Of a stretch of 64,000 bases of DNA, positions 1 through 11,120 are shown piece after piece. Source of the stretch: Liolophura sinensis (lineage: Eukaryota > Mollusca > Polyplacophora > Chitonida > Chitonidae); assembly GCF_032854445.1 (NCBI RefSeq), contig NC_088297.1:26281915-26345914 (forward strand). The letters are read 5' to 3'. The translations under genes and the position numbers were made by a program. Each line of letters opens with the position of its first letter. Position 1 is the stretch's first letter. The notes under the pieces are model-generated. The model was not told where the DNA came from and did no database searches. It worked only from the letters and a program-made list of their open reading frames with translations.

Positions 1-1294
1 TGTGGCTGACTGGTCGGTTGGGAAATCAGAGTGGACTACACTGATGTGGCTGACTGGTCGGTTCGAAAGTCAGAGTGGACTACACTGATGTGGCTGAGTG
101 GTCGGTTGGAAAATCATAGTGGACTACACTGATGTGGCTGACTGGTCGGTTTTTAAATCAGAGTGGACTACACTGATGTGGCTGACTGGTCGGTTCGGAA
201 ATCAGAGTGGACTACACTGATGTGGCTGACTGGTCGGTTCGGAAATCAGAGTGGACTACACTGATGTGGCTGACTGGTCGGTTCGGAAATCATAGAGGAC
301 TACACTGATGTGGCTGAGTGGTCGGTTCGGAAGTCAGAGTGGGCTACACTGATGTGGCTGAGTGGTCGGTTCGGAAATCAGAGTGAACTACACTGATGTG
401 GCTGACTGGTCGGTTCGGAAATCAGAGTGGACTACACTGATGTGGATGACTGGTCGGTTTTTAAATCAGAGTGGACTACACTGATGTGGCTGACTGGTCG
501 GTTCGGAAATCATAGAGGACTACACTGATGTGGCTGACTGGTCGGTTCGGAAGTCAGAGTGGACTACACTGATGTGGCTGAGTGGTCGGTTCGGAAATCA
601 GAGTGAACTACACTGATGTGGCTGACTGGTCGGTTGGGAAATCAGAGTGGACTACACTGATGTGGCTGACTGGTCGGTTCGAAAGTCAGAGTGGACTACA
701 CTGATGTGGCTGAGTGGTCGGTTGGGAAATCAGAGTGGACTACACTGATGTGGCTGACTGGTCGGTTTTTAAATCAGAGTGGACTACACTGATGTGGCTG
801 ACTGGTCGGTTCGGAAATCAGAGTGGACTACACTGATGTGGCTGAATGGTCGGCTGGGAAATCAGAGTGAACTACACTGATGTGGCTGAATGGTCGGTTA
901 GGAAATCAGAGTGGACTACACTGATGTGGCTGACTGGTCGGTTCGGAAATCATAGAGGACTACACTGATGTGGCTGAATGGTGGGCTGGGAAATCAGAGT
1001 GAACTACACTGATGTGGCTGAATGGTCGGTTTTTAAATCAGAGTGGACTACACTGATGTGGCTGACTGGTCGGTTCGGAAATCATAGAGGACTACACTGA
1101 TGTGGCTGAATTTTCGGCTGGGAAATCAGAGTGGACTACACTGATGTGGCTGACTGGTCGGTTAGGAAATCAGAGTGGACTACACTGATGTGGCTGACTG
1201 GTCGGTTCGGAAATCATAGAGGACTACACTGATGTGCTGAATAGTCGGCTGGGAAATCAGAGTGAACTACACTGATGTGGCTGGGTCGGTTCGT
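1..1294. repeat. 44-bp satellite array with higher-order structure
   Basis: About 29 head-to-tail copies of a 44-bp unit that starts tgtggctgactggtcggtt and ends actacactga. The array is cut by the left edge of the window, so its full length is unknown. Variant units recur in order: the first five unit types at position 1 onward reappear at 617 onward, 616 bp (14 units) later. No stable coding frame exists because 44 is not a multiple of three. The array decays at about 1280-1294. Confidence 0.95.
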
Positions 1295-2274
1295 AAGCGC
1301 GAGATCCGTTCTGGAATGAATCGTTCTGAATCGATCCTAATATTTTTGTTTATAACCATTTTATTTCCCCCAAGTAAGGGGTTTTAGTGAAGAGTCACGT
1401 CATATGGCTTAAGCCGAACAATCTTTTGATCGTTTATATCCGACCGAACGCTAAGACAGCCTGTTCGTTGAAATGAAGGCTCTGTTTTTTCTGTTATCGT
1501 TGATGTCGGTCTAGCTGTATTGCGTGCTGTTGTCATTGATTTCGGTCCAGCTGTATCGCGTGCTGAAACACCGAATTTCTGATGAATGTATGGCCTACAA
1601 ATCAAAAGAAATTTGTTTGTTTAGGCTTATGGGCGTACTATTAGTACTTTCCCACTTGGAGTTTAACTTAAGGTGAGGGCTATAGGCCATCACGGGGAAG
1701 CCAGGTTTGAGCACATAGTAACTAGGTGGGTCGTTATGCCAGGGCCCTTGTAGGTTAAATCATTTATATCCGATTTAAATTTAAGCGAAGTCTTCAGTTT
1801 TGCACTTGGCCCAATATAATTGCGTTTAACAGTATACGAAATGTGAACAAAGTCTGGTGCTGTTTCATTTGGCCCGGTAACTGTATTACTGGGTTTTGTC
1901 GAAACCGCAAACAATATAATAACACTTAATACCGGTATTAGCAAATACATTTTCAAACAAGCGGCGAACTCCCGGTTTCACGAAACTTCGCAAATTCTTT
2001 AACGTAAGTTTTGTCGAATAACACTCCATGTTGTAATTTACTAATCCCAGGAAGCTCTCTTGGATCACTTCCTGCACAGTGGTTATACAAACACGTCGCC
2101 GTTGGGACCGTCAAGCCACAAGTAGACATGGTGGTGGGAGGACGGAGGTAGTGTTAGAAAGATTGAATAGCTAACCACACAAAACACCACAAAAGGGATC
2201 CCCCGAGAACTATCTGCCTTAACTTGATAAGTATGCATAGATCTGGACGCAAATCCTTGAGCATCGATGAAGCG
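1295..2274. other. Unique sequence between two tandem arrays
   Basis: No recognisable gene is seen apart from a weak candidate small secreted-peptide frame at 1690-1950 on the minus strand, listed separately. No SINE core is visible in this stretch. Confidence 0.5.
1690..1950 (-). CDS. Hypothetical small secreted peptide or first exon (weak)
   Basis: An 86-codon frame from an ATG at 1950 to a TGA at 1690. The N-terminus (MYLLIPVLSVIILFAVS) is strongly hydrophobic, followed by polar sequence beginning TKPSN, which is the layout of a signal peptide with a small mature chain. The mature part has one cysteine and no family I recognise. An upstream in-frame TTG is not counted as the start. No promoter or poly(A) signal was identified. 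It could equally be a chance frame. Confidence 0.2.
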   Translation of the reverse strand: MYLLIPVLSVIILFAVSTKPSNTVTGPNETAPDFVHISYTVKRNYIGPSAKLKTSLKFKSDINDLTYKGPGITTHLVTMCSNLASP

Positions 2275-2345
2275 GTGTCTGTGGCGTCTGTGAGGGTCTG
2301 TGGCGTCTGTGAGGGTCTGTGGCGTCTGTGGCGTCTGTGAGGGTA
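2275..2345. repeat. Short 19-bp minisatellite
   Basis: Three to four copies of a unit read as ctgtggcgtctgtgagggt, one of them shortened to ctgtggcgt. It lies just upstream of a SINE fragment. Confidence 0.85.
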
Positions 2346-2361
2346 GGCTGCTATTGATTAA

Positions 2362-2550
2362 TTTGTTTATTTATTTGACTGGAGTTTTACGTCGTACTCA
2401 TGAATATTTCACGTATACAACGGCGGCGAACATTGCGGTGAGAGGAAACCGGGCAGAAACCCATGACCATTAGCAGGTTGCTGACAGACTTTTTCACATA
2501 CGACTGGAGAGGTAGCCTGGATAAGCTTGACTTGAACTCACAGATTTGCC
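2362..2550 (-). mobile_element. SINE type 1, diverged partial copy
   Basis: Read on the minus strand, this carries the type 1 core (gagtacgacgtaaaactcc, then an AAATAAAT-like tail) and a diverged head near 'gagttcaagtc'. The plus strand shows gttttacgtcgtactcatga followed by the cggcggcgaacattgcggtg block. It is shortened compared with the full-length copy at 19325-19595. Confidence 0.75.
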
Positions 2551-2654
2551 ATGGAAGTCGCATGTTCGAATCCAGATGCCGCTTGATTTGTTGGTTTGGT
2601 TTCCTCCTCATGTAAACCCTAGGTAAAGGATATATACTTCAGTGTAGCGTTAAA

Positions 2655-2683
2655 CTACATAAATAAATAAATAAATAAATAAT
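2655..2683. repeat. (AAAT)n microsatellite
   Basis: About six AAAT units following 'agcgttaaactacat'. This resembles the 3' tail of a plus-strand SINE whose body (2560-2655) is too diverged to class confidently. Confidence 0.7.
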
Positions 2684-2770
2684 GAATATGTACGGAAAAA
2701 GCAGAAGTAAGATGTACGCAAAACGTTGTCACTGAGGCCTGTACCGTTTTTTGTGGCGTCTAAATATTTA

Positions 2771-2980
2771 TTTTTATTAATTGGATTGATGTTTTACGCC
2801 GTACTCAAGAATATTTCATTTACCCGACGGGTATTGTGGTGGGAAGAAACCGTGCAGAGCCTGGCAGAAACCAACGACCATCCACAGGCTTCTGGAAGAC
2901 CGGAGAGGAAGCCAGCATGAGTTGGATTTGAACTTACAGCGACCGCATTGGTAAGAGGATCGTGGGTCATTGGGGACGTC
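2771..2980 (-). mobile_element. SINE type 1, nearly complete
   Basis: The minus strand carries the core and tail (plus-strand gttttacgccgtactcaaga at about 2790), the gaggaagccagcatgagttg block and the 'gaccgcattggtaagagg' segment of the tRNA-related head. The box A end is diverged. Confidence 0.85.
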
Positions 2981-4169
2981 TAAATACACTAATGTTTCGT
3001 GGCTTAGGGTTCCAGGCAAATTCATGTGAGCAGATTTAGCATGTTGAGGAAGCCCTCTCACCAAACATTGCGAACTGCTTAATTCAACCGGTTATTTAAA
3101 AGAAGAAGAAAACATGTGGATGTATCTGTTGATGTATTCTACCATTGTAAAGTGGTGCCAAACTGAACGGTCAGAAAACTGTCAGGGCCAGGGTTGTCTT
3201 CGTAATCGTGCGTCAGAACTATTTAGGTCTTACTTTGTATCTATGAATTATGAGCAGGACATTGTGGGTTCAAATCCTCCACTCGCTGATTAGCAATTAC
3301 TCGCCGAGTATACGCCAGAAGCTCTATGACGCTGACGGGATGAAAACGGGACCGCTGCCATCTAAATAAAATATTATTGCGAGAGAAACCCGTTAACTAA
3401 CTAAAACAATTATGTACCACCTCTCACTGTATCGGACAAACGACAAACTCGGTTTGATTTCTGGAATTCAATTATCACAGAAGTTTAATAGCCTGGGGCC
3501 AATTGTGAACGTAATGGTTTTGGGGGAACTGCAGTGAATGACGTTAATATATCGTGGTGGAAAATAAAATAAGGTATTTATCTTATGAAAAGAATAATAC
3601 ATATGATGTGCGTTACAAAAACAAAAAAAGAAACAAAACAAAAAAATACGTGCGATTTAAGACACCAGTTACGGACAGTTACCTGTTTCTATAGATATAC
3701 ATCTTGGCGCGACGGAACACTGCATCCTGATTGGATTGTATTTGTTCATCAGGACATTTTTCTTCGAGTTCTAATCACCGACTTAATCTTGATTAAAATT
3801 ACTTACATCGACTGAGCATGATCTTATTTGATTAAACAAGCGGTGTTTTCAAAACCAAACCTTTACCTCCAACTGTTACTATCCCTTAATTGAGCAGACA
3901 AGATGTTGTGCAGTAAACAGTAAACAATAATATCTGGCGGCCATCTTGTTTTGGACACAAAGCTTATCCTTCGGACGAAATTAAAACACAACAAACATCA
4001 AACAAAAGCAAACCTCAGCATTTGTTTCCCGGGTAAAAGCAAGGTACGAGTTAACGCGTTCATCAAATGATAACAATTCTGAAGAGGTCCAAAACAAGGG
4101 TTCAAAATAAACAGGATAATTCACAAGATGTTTATAAAATTCGCGCACATTATCTTCTCCACTTTGCTG
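2981..4169. other. Unique sequence 3' of the calmodulin-like gene
   Basis: Nothing coding was recognised. At about 3270 'gggttcaaatcctccactc' resembles a tRNA box B and may be a decayed SINE head, but no matching core follows. An A-rich stretch lies at 3615-3645. Sequence just below 4170 would be the 3' UTR of the minus-strand gene; I saw no clear AATAAA signal. Confidence 0.4.
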
Positions 4170-4210
4170 CTAAGAAACGGCTCCGACTTCCATCCATTTT
4201 TTGACAAATT
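4170..4210 (-). CDS. Calmodulin-like gene, last coding exon
   Basis: The acceptor is ...tattttcag before 4210. The exon adds [13 protein letters not shown] after the split codon and ends with TAG at 4172-4170. The first Glu is the position-12 ligand of EF loop 4, so this short exon is required for a complete fourth hand. The intron above it (4211-4574) is 364 nt. Confidence 0.8.
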
Positions 4211-6741
4211 CTGAAAATATACAAGTTAAAATGTAACAGTAACACCCAAGTCAGAATGATCTACCCTCGGTCCTGAGGCCCCATACACCGGTCCTGTTTT
4301 TGCCAAAATTATACCAATCTAATGACCATCAACAGACATGTGTTGGTCAGCATTCAAGGAATAATGAACCCTAACAGTTGTGTCTTGATCAGAGTTAAAG
4401 GAATAAATCAACTCAACCCGACTGTTGCATAGTGTCGTATGCGCTCGTCGAGGTGAGTGTACCAGTTTTCCAGTATGCACGAAATCGGTATTTTTTTTAC
4501 AGAAATGGACGCACTCACCTAGGGCACAATAGCAATGTAAAACCATTCATAAAATTCCCGATGCAGGGGTTTACCTATGTAGTTGATCCTGCCGTCACCG
4601 TCCATGTCCGCTTCACGAATCATCTCGTTACACTGAGCATCAGTCAGGGGTTCTCCCAGCTGCTTCATCGCCGCTTTCAACTCCTTGGAGTCGATATATC
4701 CATTTCTGTCTTTATCAAACATCTCAAAGGCTTCCCACATCATCTGCCGCTGTCTCTCGGGGTCATTCTGCTTCACCAGCTCCTTATCCATGAAATATTT
4801 GAACTCCTTGTACTCGATTTTACCGCTTTCTGCAAAGAGACAATAGAAACGCTATCCTTGATCAACAGTTTTACTTCACAATTTTGATCAGTTGTTGGCA
4901 TGGTGATCCAGTGAGACTGAATTACAGTTATTTACACATGTGTCAACATCGAATGCTGTTGCAAGATTTATTTGATTCATATTTTATGCCGTACTCAAGA
5001 ATATTTCACTTATAAGACGTCGGCCAGCATTATGGTGAAGAAACCCTGGGGGAAAACGCACGACAATCTGGACGTTGCTGACAGATCTTCCCACGTGCCA
5101 CCATGCAGAGAGAACAAATATTGTTGAAACAGACTATATAGAAGCACATAAACGCATCATTTCGCTGGTCCTGCACTAGTTCCCAGCTGTTCCATGACTG
5201 GTTCGTCAATCCAGCTTAAAACTATCTCCTCATAATGTCCCATGTGACCAGTGGAAGGGCGGAGATGTTGAATGGTAAGATGAGCTATTCAAACTCACTA
5301 CAAAAGGTTGAATGGTAAGATGAGCTATTCAAACTCACGACGAAAGGGGCTCGAGTTCAATTCTGGGAAGGGAATTTCAAGATTCCAGTGTTCTAATTGT
5401 TCGTGGATTCTTCGTGACAAATGCACAAGATGCTCATGTGACTGTTGGCGCTGTCTTACGTTCGTTGAAAACCTCTTGTCTATCACTAAAGTGTAGGCCC
5501 AAGTCATACGTGGATAAATTCGCCAATAACTTGCCGAATGTCAGCGGTTTTTGCCACCAATAAAACTAACCTCCATCGTAAAAGTGGAAAATGTCGTGGC
5601 AAAAACTGATGTTAAAACATTAAAAGTACAAACGCATACACAAGAACCATCAATAAAGAGCAATGAGAAGTAATAGCGATGCTTACTGTTTTTGTCCAGC
5701 TGTTTGAACAGTTCTGCCACCTGTGTCGGTGAGGCGGTAAATCCAAGCTTATTCATGGCGATTCCCAACTCTTCCTTAGACCACACGCCATTACGGTCCT
5801 TGTCAAACCGATGAAACAGATCTTTTACCTCTGTAAAGAAAGAATGCATCAGCATAATTATTAACTGATTCGTTGATTTATTGGTCGATTGGTTGATCTA
5901 TACAAGTGAATTTATTTGTTTATTGATTTCATTGGTGTTTTAGGCTGGCCTCAGAAATATTTCACTTATACGATGGCGGCCAGCATTATGGTGGGAAGAA
6001 ACCTACACTGAGCCTGGCACAAATTTCATGGACTAGATCGTTGGCACTAAAATGATGGACTAAATGGTTGGCACTAAAATGATGGACTAAAAATGATGGA
6101 CTAAATGGTTGGCACTAAAATGATGGACTAAATGGATGGCACTAAATTGATGGACTTAATGGTTGGCACTAATTTGATGGACTAAATGGCTGGTACTAAT
6201 TTGTGTCAAAAACCCATTATCATTACGCTCAAAGCAATCGCTAAGAGGAGACCAGTTTGGTCAATTTAAAGCCACATGGAGCTGACCTTAAGGTATAATT
6301 ATAATGGCAATGCTATGAAATTCTGGTTTGCACTCTTAACAAAACGACATTAAAACTGAGCGATAAAAGCATATCTCAACAGTTTGAGATTACGTGTGGT
6401 ATTTATATATGGGTCATTTTTGTAACAAACAGCATAAATTATGCCGATTTCAGCTTGCGTTAAGTGTTTTGTGTGTAGACAACTTTGTATATAAGGTCAT
6501 CGGTTGGCATTTCTAGTATGGGCTATTAGCACTGAATGGATCCACATCCGTCATCCACAATATGGTTGATATACAAAAATAATCAAAGCCCTTGAGTGGT
6601 TAATGACGAGGTAATGTATATGAATTATTAAAAAAAAACATGAAATCGTGTATATCACAAATACACAGTAGTTTACTTACGGGATGAAGCCCTACCTGTT
6701 TCCCATTCTTTGTCCTTTCTTTCTTTTGACCTTGACCTTGG
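4170..6741 (-). CDS. Calmodulin-like four-EF-hand Ca2+-binding protein (5' end incomplete)
   Basis: Four exons on the minus strand join in phase: 6741-6696, 5830-5687, 4829-4575 and 4210-4170. Together they give 486 nt, or 161 residues plus TAG. All visible introns begin GT and end AG. The product has four EF-hand loops at assembled residues about 25-36 ([12 protein letters not shown]), 61-72 ([12 protein letters not shown]), 102-113 ([12 protein letters not shown]) and 138-149 ([12 protein letters not shown]). Each has Asp at position 1, Gly at 6 and Glu at 12, so all four should be able to bind Ca2+. The 36-residue spacing within each pair matches calmodulin/troponin C; the linker between pairs is about four residues longer than in calmodulin. 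Loop 2 exists only after splicing, since its codon for residue 64 is split between exons. The family acts as cytosolic Ca2+ sensors; the partner cannot be read from sequence. Loop 1 has Trp at position 8, normally Ile/Val/Leu. The start codon and first exon(s) were not found upstream. It is probably a diverged calmodulin-like protein rather than canonical calmodulin. Confidence 0.85.
4575..4829 (-). CDS. Calmodulin-like gene, exon with EF2 end, EF3 and EF4
   Basis: The acceptor is tctctttgcag and the donor is ATAG/gtaaac, with phase 1 at both ends. It encodes [12 protein letters not shown], a linker rich in Gln and Arg, then EF3 and most of EF4 ([11 protein letters not shown]). Reading on past 4575 into the intron gives a false extension. 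Confidence 0.9.
4967..5105 (-). mobile_element. SINE type 1, partial, in an intron
   Basis: The minus strand shows the 3' core and AT-rich tail (plus-strand atgccgtactcaagaatatt, then cggccagcattatggtgaag, then 'cttcccacgtgcca'). The tRNA-related head is missing. It lies in the 857-nt intron 4830-5686 of the calmodulin-like gene. Confidence 0.8.
5266..5346. repeat. 40-bp tandem duplication
   Basis: Two nearly identical copies of a unit beginning gttgaatggtaagatgagct, inside an intron of the calmodulin-like gene. Confidence 0.9.
5687..5830 (-). CDS. Calmodulin-like gene, exon with EF1 and start of EF2
   Basis: The acceptor is ttctttacag/AGGTAAAAG and the donor is AAAAACA/gtaagc, phase 1. It encodes [10 protein letters not shown] loop 1, a helix-linker region ending [11 protein letters not shown], and the first three residues of EF loop 2 (DKN). 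Confidence 0.9.
5905..6270 (-). mobile_element. SINE type 1 expanded by an internal minisatellite
   Basis: On the plus strand the tail and core run from about 5910 to 6020 (cggccagcattatggtggga, then 'gagcctggcac'). After the array at 6025-6202 the element resumes with 'aaacccattatcattac', equivalent to 'gaaacccacgaccatcc' in other copies, followed by 'gctaagaggaga'. The copy lies in the 865-nt intron 5831-6695. Confidence 0.7.
6025..6202. repeat. 27-bp minisatellite nested in a SINE
   Basis: About six imperfect copies of a unit read as atgatggactaaatggttgg followed by cactaaa. The 'tggcac' of the unit matches the SINE sequence where the array begins. Confidence 0.85.
6696..6741 (-). CDS. 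Calmodulin-like gene, 46-nt upstream exon (tentative)
   Basis: The acceptor is gtttttag/CCAAGG and the donor is GAAACAG/gtaggg. It ends in phase 1, which matches the next exon, and starts in phase 0. It encodes a charged segment [15 protein letters not shown], a plausible N-terminal helix before EF1. It has no ATG in this frame, so at least one further exon is expected upstream. It is supported only by splice consensus and phase. Confidence 0.5.
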
Positions 6742-8631
6742 CTAAAAACGTAAACAAAATGAAACCTCGTTAATTTCATAGACAGGAACATTTCGTGACG
6801 AAACTATCAAAACTTGTACTTCATGTTCATTCTATCCAGATTCACTACCACAAACACTAAGCAACGACTTGTATGTTAACAACTCAGGAGTTACAAATTA
6901 TGCTTAGGTACATTTTTTTCCAAAGCATTTTGCTGCCAGCGAAAAAGGTATGTCCCTATGACTAGCTACGGTATATCTTACTCTTGGGAAATCCTCGGGA
7001 AGGCAAAACATGTCTTAAATTACCTGGATATTATAATAAATGGAATAGCGTTTGAAATTCCCGTCGCCATCGGCTGGTTTCCCTTTGTCAAGGACACATG
7101 CATGTAACTAAGATCAAGTTTCTTGAGGGATGCATCACGGCTTGTTCATTGTTTACTCTTCTGACTCTGGCAGCCGTCAAAAATATACATTCTGGATTTG
7201 CTTCCGAAATGAGATTATACCGGCCACAGGCTGTGGATTAGTTTTCGACAACAAACGTTCTAGATAAGAACAGGTGCACATATTCAGGTTCAGGGCTACA
7301 CGTGTTATTCGTGTCCGGGCCAGGGACATGTATTCCTTAAGCGTTAACACGAGCCTCTTGTATTCTTATAGCCAGGGGTTATACGTTTATGGTTCTTAGT
7401 GGAATCCAGTGCCGTAAACTGATGTTCTCTACTTGTAGCATGTATGAGTTACATGTACCAAGACATATCTATACGTTAATCCAGATTTATATTTTTATGT
7501 ATACAGACGTTTGCTGGAGAATATAAAATGAAGAATATGTCAGTCAATGACCTGACAAATGATAACGGTTAATTTGGTTGATGATTGTTTTTTTTCTTTT
7601 TTCTTATACTTTTTTTTATCACTTTATATTTATTAGATCAGAAATGGCAATGTTTCTATAGGAAATGAGGATAAACTGATCTTAAACAGTTAGGAAAGCC
7701 ACACATCATTAACTGTAATTTACTGTGATGTATACCCTATGGAAAACTGAACTTCAACTCTAAAGTTCAATCACAGAAGAGGCACTTAGATTCGAGCCTG
7801 CGACACGAACTGTGTATGCACGGGGAGATCTACTGTTAGAAAGCAAACAAATCCCAATGTGCAAAGTGATATTATCACGGATACAACAACGACGACTCCA
7901 CAAAATTCACCACACCGTTTACTTGTGTGTCTTTTTCTGTTAAAACAATATCTCGAACGACCACAGAGTTACATATCCAGGTTTACGGTTACAGGTATTA
8001 GACATATTGCCCCGGTGATATGAATTGGCTTGTCTGCTTTCATCCGGGTCCTTAAGCCGCTATTGTTGGCACCATTCCCACATCAGTAATTATCTCGTAT
8101 AACGAATATGACAGCTGAGAGTAACACCTGTTATATACCTTGTCTACACCATCTTATCTATCATTGCGACTAGGCTGTGTGTTCTAACTGCGTGGTTGCA
8201 TCATCTATATGGAGAAACGTACAGCATAATCATCCACCATATAGGAGATACGATATGCTGAAATTATCCGTGGTACTAAAAGATCCAGGGTTTCAGGCTC
8301 TAAAATATCGTCTCTTAAATGTCTTTTTAGATGTTTATTTCTCTACTAAACGAATTAAATAATACTAATGAATAAAGTATATTGTTCTCTTTAATTATTA
8401 ATCACGTACCATAATAATTCCATAATACCATAAAGTTATCAGTATAGCTCCTTTCTTCACATAAGTACAGAATCTTAAGCCTTTTGCTGAAGGTTCATGA
8501 GATCTTTGCATGGCAAAGAATCTTTTAGAATTTGTTTCGTAACTTCACCCAGTAGGGCCTACCAGTAACTTGCCTTTCACCATATTTAGATTAGCGGTAC
8601 AAATACTGTGAACCCCTTGGTGCACCTATAT
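6742..8631. other. Unique sequence, presumed 5' side of the calmodulin-like gene
   Basis: The missing first exon of the calmodulin-like gene may lie here but I could not identify it. A minus-strand ATG near 7100 opens a short frame ending at a possible 'CCAG/gtaatt' donor (about 7021), but its phase does not fit the next exon. A T-rich stretch lies at 7585-7620. Confidence 0.4.
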
Positions 8632-9352
8632 GTATGTGTTTATGTCTACATACATTCTATGTTCGTATTTGTGTCTACAGACATTCTATATTCCTGTTTA
8701 TGTCTACATATCTTCTATATTCGTGTTAATGTCAACATACATTCTATATTCGGGTTTATGTCTACAGACATTCTATTTTCGGGTTTATGTCTACATACAA
8801 TCTTTATTCGTGTTTATGTCTACATACATTCTATATTCGTGTTTATGTTTACGTACATTCTGTATTCCGGTTTATGTCTACAGACATTCTATATTCGGGT
8901 TTATGTCTACAGACATTCTGTATTCGGGTTTATGTCTACAGACATTCTATATTCGGGTTTATGTCTACAGACATTCTATATTCGTGTTTATGTCCACATA
9001 CATGTATATTCTATATTCGTGTTTATGTCTACATACATTCTATATTCGGGTTTATGTTTACAGACATTCTATATTTGGTTTATGTCTACAGACATTCTAT
9101 ATTCAGGTTTATGCCCACATACATTGTATATTCTATATTCGTGTTTATGTTTACAGACATTCTATATTCGGTTTATGTCTACATACATTCTATATTCGGG
9201 TTTATGTTTACAGACATTCTATATTCGGGTTTATGTCTACAGACATTCTATATTCGGTTTATGTCTACAGACATTCTATATTCAGTTTATGTATACATAC
9301 ATTCTATATTCGGGTTTATGTATACATACATTCTATATTCGAGTTCATTTCT
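8632..9352. repeat. 29-bp tandem array
   Basis: About 25 copies of a 29-bp unit (cattctatattcgggtttat followed by gtctacaga), some with 1-12 bp length changes. All three plus frames stay partly open only because the unit lacks stops in some registers, so the Tyr/Phe/Cys-rich frames over the array are artefacts. Confidence 0.95.
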
Positions 9353-9774
9353 AAGACCTATAGGTATACGTGTCATATACTGCTTGTTGTGGTAACATTC
9401 TCGGATACTAATTGTTTATGTTACCTGCCCACATGTTTCTGTATTATGTTTATTCGGCTATCGTTCAAAGGAAACATTCTGGGAATAATCTGCCAATGAT
9501 TTGTATTATTGTATTGAAACAAACAAATGAATGTATGTCAGTTTTTCTCTTTCCAACATAAATGATTGAAATTTAAAATAAAAAAAGCCATGACAAATGT
9601 TGTTGACCGTTGAAAACTGTTATTATTATTAATTCTTACGTAACAAATGGAAAGTTCCTTACATACAAGATTTTATATTGACCAGGAAGCGCCTTGCCTA
9701 GTTTAAAATGGGGCAGAGATGGGCATATACTATTGCTCCATGTACCAAATGGCACAGATTTTGCGTGGTATTGA
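9353..9774. other. Unique AT-rich spacer
   Basis: No gene, SINE core or hairpin was recognised between the 29-bp and 80-bp arrays. Confidence 0.5.
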
Positions 9775-11120
9775 AATTGTACAGGTAAGGAATGATAGGG
9801 GTAAGATGGTACAAGAAAAGAATGGTACAGGTTAGGAAATGTACAGATAATGAATGGAACAGGTAAGGAATTGTAGGGGTAAGATGGTACAAGAAAAGAA
9901 TGGTACAGGCCAGGAAATGTACAGATAATGAATGGAACAGGTAAGGAATGGTAGGTGTAAGATATGGTACAGGAAAAGAATGGTACAGGTTAGGAAATGT
10001 ACAGATAATGAATGGAACAGGTAAGGAATGGTAGGTGTAAGATATGGTACAGGAAAAGAATGGTACAGGCTAGGAAATGTACAGATAATGAACGGAACAG
10101 GTAAGGAATGGTAGAGGTAAGGTATGGTTTAGGAAAATAATGGTACAGGTCAGAAAATATACAGATAATGAATGGAACAGGTAAGGAATGGTAGAGGTAA
10201 GATATGGTACAGGAATGGTAGAGGTAAGATATGGTACAAGAAAAGAATGGTACAGGCCAGGAAATGTACAGATAATGAATGGAACAGGTAAGGAATGGTA
10301 GGTGTAAGATATGGTACAGGAATGGTAGGGGTAAGATGGTACAAAAAAAGAATGGTACAGGCCAGGAAATGTACTGATAATGAATGGAACAGGTAAGGAA
10401 TGGTAGAGGTAAGATATGGTACAGGAATGGTAGAGGTAAGATATGGTACGGGAAAAGAATGGTACAGGCCAGGAAATGTACAGATAATGAATGGAACAGG
10501 TAAGGAATGGTAGAGGTAAGATATGGTACAGGAATGGTATAGGTAAGATATGGTACAGGAAAATAATGGTACAGGTGAGAAAATATACAGATAATGAATG
10601 GAACAGGTAAGGAATGGTAGAGGTAAGATATGGTACAGGAATGGTAGAGGTAAGATATGGTACAGGAAAATAATGGCACAGGTCAGGAAATGTACAGATA
10701 ATGAATGGAACAGGTAAGGAATGGTAGGGGTAAGATGGTACAGGAAAATAATGGCACAGGTTAGGAAATGTACAGATAATGAATGGAACAGGTAAGGAAT
10801 GGTAGGGGTAAGATATGGTACAAGAATGGTAGGGGTAAGATATGGTACAGGAATGGTAAGGGTAAGATGGTACGGGAAAATAATGGCACAGGTCAGGAAA
10901 TGTACAGATAATGAATGGAACGGGTAAGGAATGGTAGGTGTAAGATATGGTACAGGAATGGTAGGGGTAAGATGGTACAAGAAAAAAATGGTACAGGTCA
11001 GGAAATGCACAGATAATGAATGGAACAGGTAAGGATTGGTAGAGGTAAGATATGGTACGGGAAAAGAATGGTACAGGCCAGGAAATGTACAGATAATGAA
11101 TGGAACAGGTAAGGAATGGT
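9775..11120. repeat. About 80-bp composite tandem array
   Basis: A unit of about 80 bp (aggtaaggaatggtaggtgt ... gtacagataatgaatggaac) is repeated about 15 times. Some units carry an extra 27-bp block (aggaatggtagaggtaagat...), giving lengths of about 80 and 107 bp. The unit is itself built from related 'aatggtac/aaggtaag' pieces. Long minus-strand Pro/Tyr/Leu-rich frames here are by-products. Confidence 0.9.

Noticed and set aside
1..1294. CRISPR array
   Set aside because: Units are adjacent with no unique spacers and the window is eukaryotic; it is a satellite.
4432..4887. 151-codon plus frame opposite the calmodulin-like exon
   Set aside because: It is the antisense shadow of a clearly coding minus-strand exon.
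7021..7103. Minus-strand ATG frame as first exon of the calmodulin-like gene
   Set aside because: It reads MHVSLTKGNQPM... and ends at a possible donor, but in a phase that does not fit the next exon and with no EF-hand-type sequence.
8608..9499. Plus frames of 202-289 codons over the 29-bp array
   Set aside because: They overlap in three registers, are made only of repeat-derived Tyr/Phe/Ile/Cys-rich sequence and have no homologous domain.
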